The position numbers and the translations under genes were made by a program. The notes beneath the pieces are model-generated. The model saw only the letters and a program-made list of their open reading frames with translations. It had not been told where the DNA came from and did no database searches. Positions 61,656 to 64,000 of a stretch of 64,000 nucleotides of DNA are shown in pieces. This DNA comes from Chitinophaga dinghuensis (GTDB taxonomy: Bacteria > Bacteroidota > Bacteroidia > Chitinophagales > Chitinophagaceae), in the NCBI RefSeq assembly GCF_003259435.1, contig NZ_QLMA01000006.1, positions 186,001 to 250,000 of the forward strand. Reading direction: 5' to 3'. Position 1 is the first letter of the stretch, and each line of letters starts with the position of its first letter.

Positions 61656-62927
61656 ATGGTATACAAGCTTTCATGGCTGTTGCTGTTGGTATTTCCTGTT
61701 GCTGCCCTGCAGGTGCAGGCGCAGGAACTTACCCTGGAACAATGCTACAGTCTGGCCGGAGAAAACTATCCCCTTATCAAAAGATACGAACTGGTGAAGG
61801 CTACCAGCCAGTATTCCCTCGAAAATGCAGGCAAAGTATATCTGCCACAGCTCAGCTTTTCTGGTGCTGCTACTTATCAATCAGATGTGGTACAGTTCCC
61901 GGATATTCTGCCTCCCGGTTCCAATATTAAGTTACCGGTATTCAGCAAGGATCAGTATAAATTAGTCGGCGAGGTCTCTCAAACCATTTACGATGGCAGC
62001 GCTGCGCATTACAAGAAAGAGAATATCCGTGCCAATGCAGCGGCGGATAAACAGAATGTAACGGTAAATATGTATGCGATCAGGGACCGCATCAATCAGT
62101 TGTACTTCTCGGTATTATTGATGGATGAACAACGTAAACAAAACGCCCTTCAGATTTCTGACCTCAATAACGCGATTGAGAAAGTTAGCGCATCCTATCG
62201 TAACGGTACTGCCTATAGAAGTAATGTGGACGAACTGAAAGCGGAAATGTCAACCGCCCGTTCGCAGGATATAACCTTTAGGGCTAACCGTAACGCCTAT
62301 CTGAAAATGCTGAGTATTTTTGTCGGAAAAGAACTGCCGGAAAGTACACAGCTCCAAATGCCTGCAGAACAAGCTACTACAGCGGAAATTAATCGCCCTG
62401 AACTGGAATGGTACAAATATCGCCGGAAAGTAACCGACACGGAAGAAAAGCAGCTGAAAGCGGATTACCTGCCTAAGTTCAGCGCCTTTTTCCAAGGTGC
62501 TTATGGCCGCCCTACGCTGAATATACTGAGTAACGATTTTGGCCCTTGGTATATTACCGGTTTGCGAATGAGCTGGAATCTGGGCAGTTTATACGGCCTC
62601 AAAAATAACCGGCGGATACTGGAAGAAAATCGCAAATCCATTGCGGTAGAGGAAGAAACATTTCTCTTTAATACGCGCCTGTCCATGGTGCAGGAAGACG
62701 GCGACATTCGTAAATACAAAGAGATCATTGTGGAAGATGAAGAGGCTATCTCCCTACGGGCTGCCGTAAAACAATCTGCCAAAGCGCAACTGGACAATGG
62801 CGTGATCACCGTGCATGATTACATTGCTCAGTTGAACGCAGAAAATCAAGCCAAACAATTACTCATCCTGCATAAACTGCAACTGTTGCAGGCAGGCTAT
62901 CAGTATAAATTTACTTCTGGTAATTAA
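61656..62927 (+). CDS. TolC family outer membrane efflux protein
   Basis: A 423-residue outer membrane factor with signal peptide ending at QVQAQE. It shows the TolC repeat layout: LTLEQCYSLAGENYPLIKRYE, a first coiled-coil arm, YLPQLSFSGAATYQ, and repeat two with LKADYLPKFSAFFQGAYG, a long second coil and LDNGVITVHDYIAQLNAENQAKQLLILHKLQLLQA. It would form the outer membrane channel for the HlyD-like adaptor (10 bp downstream) and ABC pump that follow. Substrate is unknown. Confidence 0.9.
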   Translation: MVYKLSWLLLLVFPVAALQVQAQELTLEQCYSLAGENYPLIKRYELVKATSQYSLENAGKVYLPQLSFSGAATYQSDVVQFPDILPPGSNIKLPVFSKDQYKLVGEVSQTIYDGSAAHYKKENIRANAAADKQNVTVNMYAIRDRINQLYFSVLLMDEQRKQNALQISDLNNAIEKVSASYRNGTAYRSNVDELKAEMSTARSQDITFRANRNAYLKMLSIFVGKELPESTQLQMPAEQATTAEINRPELEWYKYRRKVTDTEEKQLKADYLPKFSAFFQGAYGRPTLNILSNDFGPWYITGLRMSWNLGSLYGLKNNRRILEENRKSIAVEEETFLFNTRLSMVQEDGDIRKYKEIIVEDEEAISLRAAVKQSAKAQLDNGVITVHDYIAQLNAENQAKQLLILHKLQLLQAGYQYKFTSGN

Positions 62928-62937
62928 TTCATACAGC

Positions 62938-63876
62938 ATGAAATCATTTTTCTCATTGGCTGCCGTCCTCCTCCTGCTTAACTCCTGCGGAAATAAAGGT
63001 GTTCCCTATGATGCTGCCGGTAATTTCGAAGCAGATGAAGTGATCGTCTCTGCCCAGCAGAATGGAGAAATTCTTTCCCTCCAAACACAGGAAGGCGCTA
63101 CTCTTCGTATAGGTGATACCGTTGGTAGAATCGACGTGAAAATTCCCACCCTGCAAAAAGACCAGGTGGAAGCTTCCATAGCGGCGCTGCAACAGAAAAC
63201 CAGCACTCCGGCGGAGAAGAATCTGTTGGTCCGAAAACAACTGGAGGTACAGGAATCGCAGTTGGAGCAACTGTTGAGGGAACAACAACGTACCACCAAT
63301 CTGGTAAAGGAAGATGCCGCTACGCGGAAACAACTGGATGATCTCAACAGCCAGGTAGATCAAATGCGCAAACAAATCAGCGCCACTAAACAGCAGATGT
63401 CGCTCGACGACTACAACACCAGTGTTCAGAACAGAACGGTCATGAGCGAGAAAGCGCCATTGGAAATTTCAGCGGCACAATACGCCGAACAAATCCGGAA
63501 AGGACTCATCATCAATCCCATCAATGGAACAGTTCTAACGCGCTATGCGCTGGCAGGAGAACTGGCTACTATCGGCAAGCCACTGTATAAAATCGCAAAT
63601 ACAGATACTATCTGGCTTCGCGCGTACGCAGATGGTACGCAGTTGCCACAAATCCGCCTTGGACAACAAGTACAGGTGCGTATTGATCAGGGTAAAAAGG
63701 ATTATAAAAATTATAAAGGAACGATTACATGGATTTCCGATAAATCAGAATTCACACCTAAGACCATTCAGACAAAGAATGAAAGAGCCAATCTGGTATA
63801 TGCGGTAAAAATCAAAGTGGTGAACGACGGCTACATCAAAATAGGTATGTACGGCGAAGCATTGTGGTCTCACTAA
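62938..63876 (+). CDS. HlyD-type membrane fusion lipoprotein of an ABC exporter
   Basis: A 312-residue periplasmic adaptor with lipobox LNSCG (about Cys17). A first lipoyl half (ADEVIVSAQQNGEILSLQTQEGATLRIGD), a long coiled-coil hairpin (about residues 65-160, QVEASIAALQQKTST to MRKQISATKQQMS), a second lipoyl half (GLIINPINGTVLTRYALAGELA) and a beta-barrel (ADGTQLPQIRLGQQVQVRID) are visible. It resembles YbhG-type adaptors that pair with YbhFSR ABC pumps. It sits between the TolC-like and ABC genes, 10 and 12 bp away. Confidence 0.9.
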   Translation: MKSFFSLAAVLLLLNSCGNKGVPYDAAGNFEADEVIVSAQQNGEILSLQTQEGATLRIGDTVGRIDVKIPTLQKDQVEASIAALQQKTSTPAEKNLLVRKQLEVQESQLEQLLREQQRTTNLVKEDAATRKQLDDLNSQVDQMRKQISATKQQMSLDDYNTSVQNRTVMSEKAPLEISAAQYAEQIRKGLIINPINGTVLTRYALAGELATIGKPLYKIANTDTIWLRAYADGTQLPQIRLGQQVQVRIDQGKKDYKNYKGTITWISDKSEFTPKTIQTKNERANLVYAVKIKVVNDGYIKIGMYGEALWSH

Positions 63877-63888
63877 AAACAACAGTCC

Positions 63889-64000
63889 ATGAACAGTGTT
63901 ATCCTGGAAGGTATTACTAAAACCTACGATGATGGAAATGTAATGGCGGTGGACAATGTTTCGCTGCAAGTGAAGCCGGGCGAGCTTTTCGGACTGATAG
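63889..64000 (+). CDS. ABC transporter ATP-binding protein (5' part only, cut by window edge)
   Basis: The ATG at 63889 opens MNSVILEGITKTYDDGNVMAVDNVSLQV, the standard first strand of an ABC ATPase, and the frame is open to the window end at VKPGELFGLI, just before the expected Walker A (GPNGAGK-like). It begins 12 bp after the HlyD-type gene, so it completes a TetR-TolC-HlyD-ABC export set, probably of the YbhF type. The remainder lies outside the window. Confidence 0.85.
   Translation, partial: MNSVILEGITKTYDDGNVMAVDNVSLQVKPGELFGLI

Noticed and set aside
1..64000. CRISPR arrays, tRNA/rRNA genes, insertion sequences, integrases, phage genes
   Set aside because: No regularly spaced repeats, cloverleaf-like sequences, transposase or integrase motifs were seen on either strand by eye.

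Overview
This window looks like a chromosomal segment of a Bacteroidota member of the Chitinophagaceae, most likely Chitinophaga or a close relative (inference). The grounds are three SusC/SusD pairs, an ECF sigma/FecR pair feeding a SusC with an STN domain, a type B T9SS sorting domain, TAnnTTTG-type promoter elements, and a lysine-hydroxylase-like dioxygenase of a kind I recall from Chitinophaga. No rRNA, tRNA, CRISPR array, transposase, integrase or phage gene was seen.

Layout. (1) 1-4.7 kb: three tandem copies of a small membrane protein (the first cut by the window edge), a secreted carboxypeptidase-regulatory-like protein, an mdaB-ygiN-type quinone pair, a secreted helical protein and a GrpB-family protein. 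(2) 4.9-22.2 kb: a glucuronoxylan utilisation locus. Reading left are lacI, GH67 alpha-glucuronidase, an SDR dehydrogenase, an SGNH acetylesterase and an unknown cytosolic protein. Reading right are susC, susD, a GH10 xylanase with a carbohydrate-binding module inserted in the catalytic domain, a GH3 xylosidase and mannonate dehydratase. A LacI-type operator (core TACAATCGGTTGTA) is seen before lacI, before GH67 and before susC. (3) 22.2-24.6 kb: an SRPBCC protein, an unknown protein and a T9SS-secreted protein. (4) 24.8-35.0 kb: ECF sigma, FecR, STN-SusC, SusD, a DPP-IV-type peptidase and a TlpA-like thioredoxin protein, which together resemble a peptide-scavenging system with trans-envelope signalling.

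(5) 35.1-49.6 kb: an iron island. A TonB siderophore receptor, a DUF4198-like protein and a PepSY reductase-like protein are followed by an orphan response regulator. Next comes a nine-gene siderophore operon: N-hydroxylase, MFS exporter, acyltransferase, IucA/IucC synthetase, nitroreductase, di-iron fatty acid hydroxylase/sterol desaturase-like protein, clavaminate-synthase-like 2OG dioxygenase and PLP decarboxylase (eight genes, with the receptor operon as the uptake side). The gene set predicts a hydroxamate macrocycle of the bisucaberin/alcaligin type built from a C-hydroxylated diamine. This is the most novel-looking system here.

(6) 49.8-55.0 kb: single genes (large lipoprotein, aldo/keto reductase, TlpA-like protein, VOC protein, tandem NTF2-like protein, mini cytochrome c). 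(7) 55.0-60.2 kb: an AT-rich leader and a SusC/SusD pair without enzymes. (8) 60.3-64.0 kb: a GNAT acetyltransferase, then a TetR-TolC-HlyD-ABC efflux operon that runs off the right edge.

Starts were moved inward where the longest reading frame ran into an upstream gene or left an implausible leader before a signal peptide or a family-typical N-terminus. All functions are read from sequence motifs and family knowledge; no database search was possible.
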